The notes: generated by a model not told the origin, from the sequence alone. DNA of 64,000 nucleotides from Paeniglutamicibacter psychrophenolicus (GCF_017876575.1 NZ_JAGIOE010000001.1:1302001-1366000), one strand, 5' to 3'. Positions 25,250 to 34,357 are shown, counted from the stretch's first letter. Program-made: numbers and translations.

Positions 25250-26866
25250 ATGAACACCAACACCGAAGATCAGCAGAGTTCCATACCGTTGGACGAATCG
25301 GCACCCCACGTCGGGAATCGACGCAGGGTCGGCGATGCCGCCGAAGCACGCGACCTGTATAAGAAGCTGCATGCCCCCGGCAGCGTGCTCTTTATCTCCC
25401 TGGCATTAGTTGCCGTATTCGTTCTTTGGGCGGCACTTGCACCGGAGCAGCTCAATCAGTGGATGTCCAGTGCCTCGGCGTGGTCCGCCGAATACATCGG
25501 CTGGTCCTACCTGCTAGTGACCGGTTCCTGTATTCTGCTGCTCCTGTTCCTGGCTTTCAGTCGCTACGGCGGGATCCGCCTCGGGAAGGACGGCGACCGC
25601 CCGGAGTTCAGCAACTGGGCTTGGATCGCCATGATCCTGGGCACCGTCATGGGTATCGGCCTGATCAGCTACGGCGCTGCTGAGCCCATGTCGCACTTCA
25701 TGTCGCCGCCCCATGGCCGGGCGGAAGCCGGAACCATTGACGCGGCGGTAGTTGCGCTGCAATTCTCCTACTTCGACTGGGGGCCCAACGCCTGGGCCTT
25801 GTTCGGGGTGTTCGGCTTGGCAATTGCCTACTCGACCCACCGCCGCGGCAACTCCGGTCTGGTCTCGGCGATGCTGCGTCCGGTCCTGGGCAGGACCATG
25901 GACGGCTGGCTGGGCAAGGCCATTGACATCTTTACCGTTTTGGCCACCCTGTTCGGCACCACCACCTCACTGGGGCTGGGCGCCTCGCAAATTGCCGAGG
26001 GAATGAACCGGGTCCTGGGCCTGCCCACCGACCTGTTCGTCAAGATCGTCATCATCGCCGGCATCACGGTGATTTTCACCCTCTCCGCGCTCTCGGGCAT
26101 CGGCAAAGGAATCAAATGGCTGAGCCAGGGAACCATGATCGGCGCGGCAATCATCGGCATCTTCGTGCTTTTCTCCGGGCCCACCGGATTCATCACGAAC
26201 ATCTACTTCCGTTCCATGGGACAGTTTCTTGGCGAGTTCCCGGCCGTGGCGCTACTGACACCCTCCAATGGGGAAGACCTGCAGTGGATGCAGTGGTGGA
26301 CTTACTTCATGATGGCCTGGTGGCTGAGCTGGGGTGCCTTCGTGGGCATTTTCCTGGCCCGCATTTCCAAGGGCCGCACGGTAAGAGGATTCGTGGCCGC
26401 GGTGCTTGGCATCCCGACGCTGGTCTTCAGTGTGTGGTTCAGCATCTTCGGCGGCACCGCTATCCACCAGGAAATGAACCTGGACACCGGGATCGGTGAA
26501 GTCACGCTGGAGGACACCAACACGACCTTCTTCGCGCTGCTCGCCGAACTGCCGTTCGAGGGCATCACCTCTGTGCTCACGATCATCATGGTGATCTTGT
26601 TCTTCATCACCGGCGCGGATTCGAATACTTATGTCCTGGGGACGCTGACCTCCGGGGGGAACATGTATCCCAAGCGCCCGGTGCTGACCGTATGGGGCTT
26701 GCTCACCGGGGCCTGCGCAATCGTACTGATGTTGGTTGGTGGCCTGCAGGCACTACAACAGGCGGCGATCCTCTCGGCGGTACCGTTCACGGTGATCGTC
26801 GCCCTGCTGGGCTACGCACTGGTCAAGGAATTGAAGTCCGATTCCCGGCTGCACGTGACCGAGTAA
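25250..26866 (+). CDS. BCCT-family betaine/choline/carnitine transporter
   Basis: A 538-residue protein with 12 membrane segments. It has the BCCT hallmarks GIGLISYGAAEPMSHF near 135, LSGIGKGIKWLS near 285 and a tryptophan-rich segment (WWLSWGAFVGIFLARISKGRT) near 360, where quaternary-ammonium binding occurs in BetP/CaiT. It should import a zwitterionic or quaternary amine. Position in this locus suggests that the pathway substrate or its precursor is a betaine. There is no long osmosensing C-terminal tail, in keeping with catabolic rather than osmotic use. Starts with ATG 41 bases after the reductase gene. Confidence 0.9.
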   Translation: MNTNTEDQQSSIPLDESAPHVGNRRRVGDAAEARDLYKKLHAPGSVLFISLALVAVFVLWAALAPEQLNQWMSSASAWSAEYIGWSYLLVTGSCILLLLFLAFSRYGGIRLGKDGDRPEFSNWAWIAMILGTVMGIGLISYGAAEPMSHFMSPPHGRAEAGTIDAAVVALQFSYFDWGPNAWALFGVFGLAIAYSTHRRGNSGLVSAMLRPVLGRTMDGWLGKAIDIFTVLATLFGTTTSLGLGASQIAEGMNRVLGLPTDLFVKIVIIAGITVIFTLSALSGIGKGIKWLSQGTMIGAAIIGIFVLFSGPTGFITNIYFRSMGQFLGEFPAVALLTPSNGEDLQWMQWWTYFMMAWWLSWGAFVGIFLARISKGRTVRGFVAAVLGIPTLVFSVWFSIFGGTAIHQEMNLDTGIGEVTLEDTNTTFFALLAELPFEGITSVLTIIMVILFFITGADSNTYVLGTLTSGGNMYPKRPVLTVWGLLTGACAIVLMLVGGLQALQQAAILSAVPFTVIVALLGYALVKELKSDSRLHVTE

Positions 26867-27047
26867 CCGAGCACCGAAACAGGCACAAGTCGCGGGTCGC
26901 CAGGCCCGCAAGCAGGACGAGGCCCCCGCGGCCGCGACCGGCCCAGGAGTTCTTGGGGTACACCGCTGGCCGACACAACACGCAGCAGTGGTTGGGTTCA
27001 CCCGTTCGAACGACAACTACGCAAACACTCGAGAAAAGGACAGTCCA

Positions 27048-28487
27048 ATGTCGCTACACGACGAGACAACGCCTGCCTATGGCACGTCGTTGACTAAGGC
27101 AGAACCGTTTGCCACGGAGCAAATCCCGGATTCCGAACGCCATGGCCACCCGCGCAGCCAGTTCACCCTGTGGTTTGCAGCGAACATGGTGCTGGCTGTA
27201 ATGGTTTCCGGGTTCTTCTCCTCGCTGTTTGGCCTTTCGGTGATCCAGGGACTGACCGCAGTAGCCGCCGGAACCCTGTTGGGCGTTCTGGTCATGGGCC
27301 TTCTGGCGGGTATCGGCACCAAGCTGGGAGTGCCCCAGCAGGTCCAGGGCCGCGGTCCGATGGGCTTCTACGGCAACTTCCTGCCGATCACCGTGCTCAC
27401 CATTGTCTCGGCCATTGGCTGGACTGCTGTCAACACCGTATTCGCGGTCATTGCGCTGCAGATGCTCATCGATGTGCCGTTCTTCTTGGCGGCAATCTCG
27501 ATTTTCGCCGTACAGTCGGTATTCGCGATCTGGGGCCACAACCTGGTGCACCTGGTCAACAAGATCGCCACCGTGGTGTTGACCATCCTGTTCGTGGTCA
27601 TCTCGATCCTGTCCCTGCGCGAGGCAGACTTCAGCCTCGGGGTGGACACCAGTGCGCCGTTGTACATGGGAAGCTTCGCTGGCTGGGTTACCTTCGCCGG
27701 GTTCTTCTTCGCCTACGTGATGACCTGGACCCCGTTCGCCTCCGACTTCTCGCGCTACCTGCCGCGCAACACCTCGCACGCCAAGGTGGTCGGTTACACC
27801 GCCGGAGGCAGCTTCATTGCCATGGTCTGGCTTGGCAGCATTGGCGTAGTGGTCTCCAGTTTTGCCGGGGAGCTTGACGCGATCCCGGCCCTGGCGCAAT
27901 TGACCGGTAGCTGGGCCCCGATCGCCATGCTCACCGTGGTGCTCTCCACCCTGCCGGTCAGTGCCATGAACCTGTATGGAGGATCCCTGTCGCTGCTGAC
28001 CATTAAAGTGCCGGTCAGCCGCATCGCAGGCGTGATCATCGTGGCTGCACTCAGCCTGGGCATGACCCTGCTGATGCAGACCAACCCGTACGGCGGCTTC
28101 TACGACTTCCTCTCCGTCCTTGCCTACCTGGTGGTCCCGTTCAGCGTGGTGCTGCTCCTCGACTACTACCTGCGCATGCGCAAGGACATCGCGGGGTCCG
28201 TCGCTGACTTGTTCAACACCGGTCGGCGCATCAACTGGGGCTTCTTTGCCTGGATCTTCGGATGCTTGGTCTCCGCATTGTTCTGGAACACGACCATGTT
28301 CACCGGGCCGTTTGCCTCGCTCGCCAACACCTTTGGCGATTTGGGCTTCCTGACCGGCGCGGTTGCCTCCGCGGTTGCCTACCTGGTCCTGTACAAGAAG
28401 CCGGTACCGTCGGGAATGCGCATGGCGGATCGGCCAGGCATCATCGAACTGCGGGACAACCTGGAAAAAGGAGTAAGCAAATCATGA
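27048..28487 (+). CDS. NCS1-family nucleobase/cation symporter
   Basis: A 479-residue protein with 12 membrane helices of the nucleobase-cation-symport-1 family, nearest in layout to cytosine/purine permeases. It has QVQGRGPMGFYGNFLP, SAIGWTAVNTVFA and TWTPFASDFSRYLPRN, the usual family regions. NCS1 members carry uracil, cytosine, allantoin, hydantoins, thiamine or pyridoxine, so an N-heterocycle is a natural substrate. The ATG at 27048 has AAAAGGA seven bases upstream. Its stop overlaps the cysteine hydrolase gene by four bases. A second transporter beside the BCCT implies two import forms or an exchanged intermediate. Confidence 0.88.
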   Translation: MSLHDETTPAYGTSLTKAEPFATEQIPDSERHGHPRSQFTLWFAANMVLAVMVSGFFSSLFGLSVIQGLTAVAAGTLLGVLVMGLLAGIGTKLGVPQQVQGRGPMGFYGNFLPITVLTIVSAIGWTAVNTVFAVIALQMLIDVPFFLAAISIFAVQSVFAIWGHNLVHLVNKIATVVLTILFVVISILSLREADFSLGVDTSAPLYMGSFAGWVTFAGFFFAYVMTWTPFASDFSRYLPRNTSHAKVVGYTAGGSFIAMVWLGSIGVVVSSFAGELDAIPALAQLTGSWAPIAMLTVVLSTLPVSAMNLYGGSLSLLTIKVPVSRIAGVIIVAALSLGMTLLMQTNPYGGFYDFLSVLAYLVVPFSVVLLLDYYLRMRKDIAGSVADLFNTGRRINWGFFAWIFGCLVSALFWNTTMFTGPFASLANTFGDLGFLTGAVASAVAYLVLYKKPVPSGMRMADRPGIIELRDNLEKGVSKS

Positions 28488-29062
28488 AGCCCCAAGACCA
28501 GGCCACCGTGCGCGAAGGCAAGGCGCTGGTACTGATCGACATGCAGCGCATCTTCCAGGAACCGGAAAGCCAGTGGTTCGTCTCGAACTACCAAGACGTG
28601 GAGCAAAACGTCGGCAAGCTCCGGGACGCCTTTGACAACGTCATCTGGACGCGCTTCGTGCGAGACCCCCAGGAGTCCGGCGCATGGTCCGACTACTACG
28701 GCAGGTGGGACCAGTGCCGTGAGGAACCCGCATCCGCACGCTGGGACATCACGCTCCCGGTCCAGGAAAACGAAAAGGTCCTCTCGCTTCCGACATTCAG
28801 CAAATGGGGCGAAGAGCTGGCCCGGATGACCGATGGATACCAGCACCTGGTGGTGGCCGGGGTGGCCACGGACTGCTGCGTGCTTTCCACGGTGCTCGGA
28901 GCCGTCGACGCAGGGAAGCATGTAACAGTGGTTTCCGACGCCTGCGGCGGGGCCACGCCCCGCGCCCACGAGCAAGCACTGGAACTGATGGAACTGCTCT
29001 CGCCCATGGTGAAGGTTCAAACAACCGGGAGCCTGCGCGGCGAGGCCATCGAGTCACCCTGA
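28484..29062 (+). CDS. isochorismatase-like cysteine amidohydrolase
   Basis: A 192-residue hydrolase of the isochorismatase superfamily. The triad is readable: Asp in LIDMQ (about 19), Lys in LPTFSKWG (about 107) and Cys in GVATDCCV (about 130). Members cleave amides such as nicotinamide, N-carbamoylsarcosine, maleamate and ureidoacrylate (RutB). At the end of this operon it most likely releases ammonia, an amine or formate from an amide made during ring degradation. It overlaps the NCS1 gene by four bases and ends 75 bases ahead of a strong terminator. Confidence 0.87.
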   Translation: MKPQDQATVREGKALVLIDMQRIFQEPESQWFVSNYQDVEQNVGKLRDAFDNVIWTRFVRDPQESGAWSDYYGRWDQCREEPASARWDITLPVQENEKVLSLPTFSKWGEELARMTDGYQHLVVAGVATDCCVLSTVLGAVDAGKHVTVVSDACGGATPRAHEQALELMELLSPMVKVQTTGSLRGEAIESP

Positions 29063-29137
29063 CATTGGCGCGGTGAAAGCTGCGGCATCACGGATCCGGA
29101 CTTGCGTCCACGGTGCAGGTGAACCAGTCCCGGAAAA

Positions 29138-29187
29138 CAGAAAGGTCCCCGGAACCGAGAATGATCTCGGTTCCGGGGACCTTTCTG
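29138..29187. terminator. very strong bidirectional terminator
   Basis: A perfect 23-bp stem (29138-29160 with 29165-29187) with an ATGA loop lies between convergent genes (29062 and 29197). The outer part of the stem is AAAGG/CCTTT, giving a short T-tract in each direction. Confidence 0.9.
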
Positions 29188-29196
29188 CGTATGCAG

Positions 29197-30606
29197 CTAC
29201 TTTGTCAGGTGGTCAACCAGCTTCGAGGCGATGCCGTTGTACGAACCCGGGGTCAGTGCCAGCAGGCGTGCCTCGGCCTCGGCAGACAGACCCAGCGAGG
29301 AGACGAACTCCTGCATGCGGGCGGCGTCCACGCGCTGGCCGCGGGTCAGGTCCTTGAGGCGCTCGTACGGGTTTTCCATGCCCTCGACACCGGCGATGGA
29401 CTCGGCGCGCATGACCATCTGGATGGCCTCGCCGAGCACCTCCCAGTTGTGGTCGAGGTCGTCCGCAAGCACATCTTCGGCAACGTCCAGGCGGTCAAGG
29501 CCCTTGGCGACGTTGGAGATCGCCAGCAGCGAGTGGCCGAAGGCGGTGCCGATGTTGCGCTGCGAGGAGGAGTCGGTGAGGTCGCGCTGCCAGCGGCTGG
29601 TCACCAGGGTTGCACCCAGGGTGTCGAGCAGGCCGTTGGAGATTTCCAGGTTCGCCTCGGCGTTTTCGAAGCGGATCGGGTTGACCTTGTGCGGCATGGT
29701 CGAGGAACCGGTGGCACCTGCAACCGGGATCTGCGCGAAGTAGCCGATGGAGATGTAGCTCCACACGTCGGTGCACAGGTTGTGCAGCACGCGGTTGAAG
29801 CGTGCCATGTCCGCATACAGCTCTGCCTGCCAGTCGTGGGATTCGATCTGGGTGGTCAGCGGGTTCCAGGTCAGGCCCAGGCCCTCGACGAAGGTGCGCG
29901 AGACTTCCTGCCAGTCGGCGGACGGGACCGAGGCGTAGTGGGCGGCGTAGGTGCCGGTGGCGCCGTTGATCTTGCCCAGGAACTCGGTCTTCTCGATGCG
30001 GTCCAGCTGGCGGGTCAGGCGCCAGGCCAGCACGGCCATTTCCTTGCCCAGGGTGGTGGGGGTCGCCGGCTGGCCGTGGGTGCGCGAGAGCATCGGCACG
30101 TCGCGGGATTCTTCTGCCATGGCGGTGATCTGGGCGACCAGGGTGCGTGCGGCCGGCAGCCACACGTTCATGACCGCATCTTTGACGCCCAGGGCGTAGG
30201 AGAGGTTGTTGATGTCCTCGGAGGTGCAGCCGAAGTGCACCAGCGCGGTGAGGTTCGCGATGCCGATGCCCTCGAGGCGGCGGCCGATGTAGTACTCCAC
30301 TGCCTTCACGTCGTGGACCGTGACGGCCTCGATCTCAGCCAGTTCTGCCACGGAGGCGGCGTTGAAGTCGGTGACGATCTTGCGCAGCGCGGAGCGCTGG
30401 GCCTCGGTGAGCGGGGAGGTGCCCGGCAGCACGGAGTTGTCGGTCAGGTGGATCAGCCATTCGACTTCCACGTGGACGCGGTCGCGGTTCAAGGCCGCTT
30501 CGGAGAGGTGGTCAACCAGCGGGGCCACTGCTGCACGGTAACGACCGTCCAGGGCACCAAGGGCGAGGGGTTCGGATGCAAGTGAAATGCGCGCGGAATC
30601 AGCCAT
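29197..30606 (-). CDS. purB: adenylosuccinate lyase
   Basis: A 469-residue fumarase/aspartase-superfamily lyase that splits adenylosuccinate and SAICAR in purine synthesis. The signature loop SSTMPHKVNPIRFE is near 305, the catalytic His region SRTHGQPATPTTLGKE near 165 and the substrate contact TSEDINNLSYA near 130. Length and text follow the E. coli-type PurB. Start MADSARIS (ATG 30606) is chosen over ATG 30615, because family members begin near this point. It is transcribed alone toward the strong terminator at 29138. Confidence 0.95.
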   Translation of the reverse strand: MADSARISLASEPLALGALDGRYRAAVAPLVDHLSEAALNRDRVHVEVEWLIHLTDNSVLPGTSPLTEAQRSALRKIVTDFNAASVAELAEIEAVTVHDVKAVEYYIGRRLEGIGIANLTALVHFGCTSEDINNLSYALGVKDAVMNVWLPAARTLVAQITAMAEESRDVPMLSRTHGQPATPTTLGKEMAVLAWRLTRQLDRIEKTEFLGKINGATGTYAAHYASVPSADWQEVSRTFVEGLGLTWNPLTTQIESHDWQAELYADMARFNRVLHNLCTDVWSYISIGYFAQIPVAGATGSSTMPHKVNPIRFENAEANLEISNGLLDTLGATLVTSRWQRDLTDSSSQRNIGTAFGHSLLAISNVAKGLDRLDVAEDVLADDLDHNWEVLGEAIQMVMRAESIAGVEGMENPYERLKDLTRGQRVDAARMQEFVSSLGLSAEAEARLLALTPGSYNGIASKLVDHLTK

Positions 30607-30807
30607 GGTGCCCATTCTTTCATGATTCATCAGCCCAGCGCCCGGGACGTGACGCCGAGCACGTCGCATACGGGTCGAATTCGGATTTGGGTGGTTATCC
30701 ACATGTTGCGGCCATCCGTCCTCCGGCGGCCCGAAGTGGTGTCAGCGTTGAACCCAACAAACATGACCGGGCCACCGGTACGAAGACGGAAAGGGTGCGG
30801 CAGAAAA

Positions 30808-31128
30808 ATGCTCGAAGCAATTGCCGATGAAATGCTCATGCGGGTGGTCGCAACCCAGGCCGCGGTGTATCGGGCCCGCGAACAACTCGAACAGGTGCTG
30901 CGCCTGGAATGGGAATCCCCGGCCGGACGGGCGTTCAGGGACCGGGCTGCCGAACTGGCAGCCAAGGTCGGCGACCTGGACACCCGGCTGGAATCGGCCC
31001 GCGGTGAAATCTGGTCCGCCCGGGCAGACCTGGCCGAACTCGAATCCGCGATCCTGTCCACCATGGGTACCCTGGGTCCGATCATGACACCCGGCGGGTT
31101 GCCGCGCGGGCTGCTTGGCGGGTACTAG
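30808..31128 (+). CDS. WXG100-like small helical protein
   Basis: A 106-residue, two-helix protein. The helices (about 5-33 and 42-75) are joined by WESPAGRAF (35-43), which resembles the WXG100 turn (W-x-G class, here with Ser-Pro-Ala-Gly) of ESAT-6-like proteins. The C-terminus is glycine and proline rich. It lies 27 bases before a lipase-like gene on the same strand, a layout used by type VII secretion substrates and their small partner proteins. No secretion ATPase (EccC/EssC) is in the window. An upstream ATG would add about 15 basic residues. Confidence 0.55.
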   Translation: MLEAIADEMLMRVVATQAAVYRAREQLEQVLRLEWESPAGRAFRDRAAELAAKVGDLDTRLESARGEIWSARADLAELESAILSTMGTLGPIMTPGGLPRGLLGGY

Positions 31129-31155
31129 GGCACGGATCAAGGAGGCGAAGCGACC

Positions 31156-32580
31156 ATGGGATATGAAGTGCATGGAGGACCGGGATCCATCCGGTTCTCC
31201 CTGACCGAACTCGAACGAACCACCTCGATGCTCACCCGGACCGGGACCGAACTGCTCGAAGGCGCTTCCTTCCTAGTTCGGTTCCCGCAAATCCCTGCGG
31301 CCATGTTGGCGCTGGGCACGATGATGTTGCGGGCCCGGGTCATCGGCGCCGTGCAGTCCCTGGCCGAAGCCGCCGGTTCGTGCACCGCGCGGGCAGCAGA
31401 GGCGGGGGTGTTGGCATTGTCAGTGGCGACCGCTCGAAGCACCTACGAACAGGCCGAATCCGCGGCGCAGCGCGGCATGAACGAGGCGCGCGGAAGCCTG
31501 CTGCCCTTGACTGTGATGCAGGACCTGGCCAACAACAAGGGCAGGCCACGTACCCAAACCACCGAGGACCTGATCAACGAGCTGCCAAGCTTCCTGGGGT
31601 TTCCCTTCGGGTTCTTGCGCGACACCGAGCACGGGGGAGTGTTCCAGGCCCCGCTGGCCGATCGGCTCTACCCACAGCTCACCGATTTCCTGCGCAGCCA
31701 GAACCTCATGCACCTGGGCCCCATCAAGGTCCGTGGACAGGGGCCCGACCGCGTCATGCAATTCGACGGGACCATCGAAACCCTGGTTGAGCTGCAGAAG
31801 CTGGCGGAGCGGGAACCCCCGGGCAGCCTGCTGGTCACCCGATTCGAGGGCAACGACGGACCGGTCTATGTCATGACGATCCCGGGCACGCAATCCGATC
31901 CGCTGAAAAACATCAACGAGAAATTCAGCCGCATCCGGGGCACTGAATCGGTGCCGGAGCTGGGCAACCCCTGGGACGGCACGGGGATTGTCGAGGGGAT
32001 GGGCAACGACTCGAAGAACCTCATCCCGTCCATCGAGGAGGCATTGCGGCAATCGGGTGCCAACGACGGGGACCGCGTGGTGGTCACCGGGTACAGCCAG
32101 GGCGGGATCCACGCGGTAAACATCGTCAACGACGAGCACCTCAACCAACTGTTCGACTTCGAGTACCTGGCGACCTTCGGTTCCCCGACGGGACAGGTCC
32201 CGGTTCCCGAGGACACCCACGCGCTGCACCTGGAGGACAGGAACGACTTGGTTCCGGGGACCGACGGGAGCAGGAACCCCGAAGAGCGCAACAGGTTGAC
32301 GATCGTCTTCGACGGACCCGACGGATCCATCGAGTTGGGCAACGACGGGTTCGGCGAGGCCCACAAGCTGGAGAACTACGAATCGCATGCCAAGGAATTG
32401 CGCGGCTCCCAGGATCCCGGCGTCATCGAGTCCCTGGGCCTGCTGGGAACCCTGTTCGGGCAATCCCGGCGCGGGAAAGTGCGCTCCCTCCAACTCGGGC
32501 GCCAACCCCGGCCGGAAATGAAGCCGCCGAAGAAGGACAAGAAGCTTGAGCGCCTTTCCAGAATCACCCCGGGACACTAG
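31156..32580 (+). CDS. lipase-like alpha/beta hydrolase, possible type VII effector
   Basis: A 474-residue protein. Residues about 10-120 are helical and alanine rich, like the LXG/WXG-type N-terminal region of secreted toxins or effectors. Residues about 225-410 form an alpha/beta hydrolase domain with nucleophile elbow GYSQG (Ser314), acid candidates Asp361/Asp364 (HLEDRNDLVPG) and His403 (EAHKLENY). The tail is basic (KPPKKDKKLERLSR). No Sec signal is present. It probably acts with the small helical protein at 30808. AAGGAGG lies ten bases ahead of the ATG. The substrate, lipid or ester, is unknown. Confidence 0.6.
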   Translation: MGYEVHGGPGSIRFSLTELERTTSMLTRTGTELLEGASFLVRFPQIPAAMLALGTMMLRARVIGAVQSLAEAAGSCTARAAEAGVLALSVATARSTYEQAESAAQRGMNEARGSLLPLTVMQDLANNKGRPRTQTTEDLINELPSFLGFPFGFLRDTEHGGVFQAPLADRLYPQLTDFLRSQNLMHLGPIKVRGQGPDRVMQFDGTIETLVELQKLAEREPPGSLLVTRFEGNDGPVYVMTIPGTQSDPLKNINEKFSRIRGTESVPELGNPWDGTGIVEGMGNDSKNLIPSIEEALRQSGANDGDRVVVTGYSQGGIHAVNIVNDEHLNQLFDFEYLATFGSPTGQVPVPEDTHALHLEDRNDLVPGTDGSRNPEERNRLTIVFDGPDGSIELGNDGFGEAHKLENYESHAKELRGSQDPGVIESLGLLGTLFGQSRRGKVRSLQLGRQPRPEMKPPKKDKKLERLSRITPGH

Positions 32581-32624
32581 GGGGTGAAATTCCAGGTGGC
32601 TCTAGTTGTCTGACCGGCAGCGCA

Positions 32625-33017
32625 TCAGCGCTTGGCCGGGGCGATCCAGCCCATCAGGGCCGAAACGATTGAAATGATCACCGAACCGATGATGGCATCC
32701 CAAAAGAACTTGTCGACATGCAGCCCCATGGGCAGGTACTGGGTCAACCAGGAGGTCAGCATCAACATTCCGGCGTTGATGACCAATGTGAACAGGCCAA
32801 GGGTCAAGCAGGTGATGGGCATCGACAGCAGGCTCACGATCGGCTTCACCACCGCATTGACCAGTCCAAAGACCAAGCCCACCACCAGGTACGCCAGGAC
32901 CACGCCCAACGTGGCATCGGTGGACGATGCGGTGGTGACGGTGATGCCGGGCACGACCCACGCGGCAGCGGCAAGGGCCAGCGCGTTGATCACCACGCGA
33001 AAGATAAACGCAATCAT
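32625..33017 (-). CDS. phage holin family (PF04020-type) membrane protein
   Basis: A 130-residue protein with four hydrophobic helices. Text such as AYLVVGLVFGLVNAVVKPIVSLLSMPITCLTLGLFTLVINAGMLM is characteristic of the small bacterial membrane family annotated as phage holin 4 superfamily (YvlD-like). Despite the label it is a widespread chromosomal protein without a proven lytic role. It is transcribed alone and divergent from hisC, with 121 bases between them. Confidence 0.85.
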   Translation of the reverse strand: MIAFIFRVVINALALAAAAWVVPGITVTTASSTDATLGVVLAYLVVGLVFGLVNAVVKPIVSLLSMPITCLTLGLFTLVINAGMLMLTSWLTQYLPMGLHVDKFFWDAIIGSVIISIVSALMGWIAPAKR

Positions 33018-33138
33018 GGACCCAATACTGGCACACCGCATCCCGGCCTCGCGGCAGTGAAACAGACTTCCCAGAAGCTTGGCAGGAACGGTGCGACACA
33101 TGGGCTTCGGACGTGAAGCAGCAGATAGGGTGTAAGGC

Positions 33139-34260
33139 ATGACCACCGAAAATCCTGCACCCCTCGATCCGGTCCAGCCCCGCACCATTATTGGTCGGAT
33201 GCCCAAGTATGCTGCAGGCAAGCCGCCGCGTGAGGTGACGGGCCTGAGCGCCTTCAAGCTCTCCTCGAACGAGAATCCACTGCCGCCGATCCCCGAGGTC
33301 ATGGACGCGATCCGTGCCCAGCTCGAGATCAACAGGTATCCCGATCCACTCTCGACCAAGCTGCGCAATGCCCTGTCGGAATTTCTGTCGGTCCCGGCCG
33401 ACGACATCGTCACCGGCGCCGGCTCCCTCGGAGCGCTGACCCAGATCCTGGCAACCTTTGCCGGCCAGGACGACGACGGCGTGCAGGACGAAGTGGTCTT
33501 TGCCTGGCGCTCCTTCGAGGCCTACCCGATCGTGGTGGAAACCGCCGGGGCCCTGCCGGTGCAGGTTCCCCTGCTGGCAGATGGCCGCCACGACCTGGAC
33601 GCCATGGCCGCAGCCGTCAACGAGAACACATCGGTGATCCTGCTCTGCACACCGAACAACCCCACCGGCCCGGCACTGCGCACCGAGGAGGTCGAAGCGT
33701 TCATCGCCAAGGTTCCTTCAAACGTGTTGATCGTCATCGACGAGGCCTACCAGGAATTTGTGCGCGACCCGCAGGCCGTCAACGGGATCGACACCTACCG
33801 CAAGCACTCCAATGTGATGGTGTTGCGGACATTCTCCAAGGCCCACAGCCTGGCCAACCTCCGTGTGGGATATTCGGTCTCGCACCCCGAGATCACCAAT
33901 CACATCAGGGTCGTCGCCACCCCGTTCGCTGTCTCCTCGGTGGCCGAGGATGCGGCGGTTGCCTCCCTGGCCCACTTCGACAAGGTTGTGGAAAGGGTAC
34001 AAAAGGTCGTTGACGAACGAACCCGCGTTGTTGCCGGCCTGCGGGAGCTTGGATGGCAGATTCCTGACGCCGACGGCAACTTCGTCTGGCTGCAACTGGG
34101 TGCCAATACCGCCGAATTTGCCGAGCTGGCCTCGGAACACGCGTTGGCGGTGCGTGCCTTCGGCAACGAGGGGGTCCGCGTGAGCATCGGGGAGGTTGAG
34201 GCCAATACCCGGTTCCTCGAGCTTTGTCGGAACTATCCAAAAGCCCCGACACTTTCCTAG
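33139..34260 (+). CDS. hisC: histidinol-phosphate or aromatic aminotransferase
   Basis: A 373-residue class I/II PLP aminotransferase. SSNENPLPP near 42, CTPNNPTGP near 170, IDEAYQEF near 197 and the PLP-lysine motif TFSKAHSLANLRVGY near 232 match HisC and actinobacterial aromatic transaminase (Pat). It moves an amino group to histidinol-phosphate precursor or to aromatic 2-oxoacids. The locus is not a his operon. It stands directly upstream of a 2-oxoacid dehydrogenase operon but is separated from it by a hairpin, so an aromatic or branched-chain function is conceivable. Confidence 0.85.
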   Translation: MTTENPAPLDPVQPRTIIGRMPKYAAGKPPREVTGLSAFKLSSNENPLPPIPEVMDAIRAQLEINRYPDPLSTKLRNALSEFLSVPADDIVTGAGSLGALTQILATFAGQDDDGVQDEVVFAWRSFEAYPIVVETAGALPVQVPLLADGRHDLDAMAAAVNENTSVILLCTPNNPTGPALRTEEVEAFIAKVPSNVLIVIDEAYQEFVRDPQAVNGIDTYRKHSNVMVLRTFSKAHSLANLRVGYSVSHPEITNHIRVVATPFAVSSVAEDAAVASLAHFDKVVERVQKVVDERTRVVAGLRELGWQIPDADGNFVWLQLGANTAEFAELASEHALAVRAFGNEGVRVSIGEVEANTRFLELCRNYPKAPTLS

Positions 34261-34319
34261 GGGTGGATAAGTCGTGGTTTGCGGCAATCCACCGCTAGGC
34301 TAGAACAGACAATCCCGCT

Positions 34320-34357
34320 ATATGCCCCATGGGGAATGTATTCCGTATGGGGCATAT
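34320..34357 (+). terminator. hairpin between hisC and the 2-oxoacid dehydrogenase operon
   Basis: ATATGCCCCAT (34320-34330) pairs perfectly with ATGGGGCATAT (34347-34357) across 16 bases and is followed by TTTC. It may terminate hisC transcription or, since it lies 26 bases before the E1alpha start, act as an attenuator or leader structure. Confidence 0.5.

Noticed and set aside
32625-33017. Prophage, on the basis of the holin-family protein
   Set aside because: No other phage gene is nearby, and this family is widespread on bacterial chromosomes.
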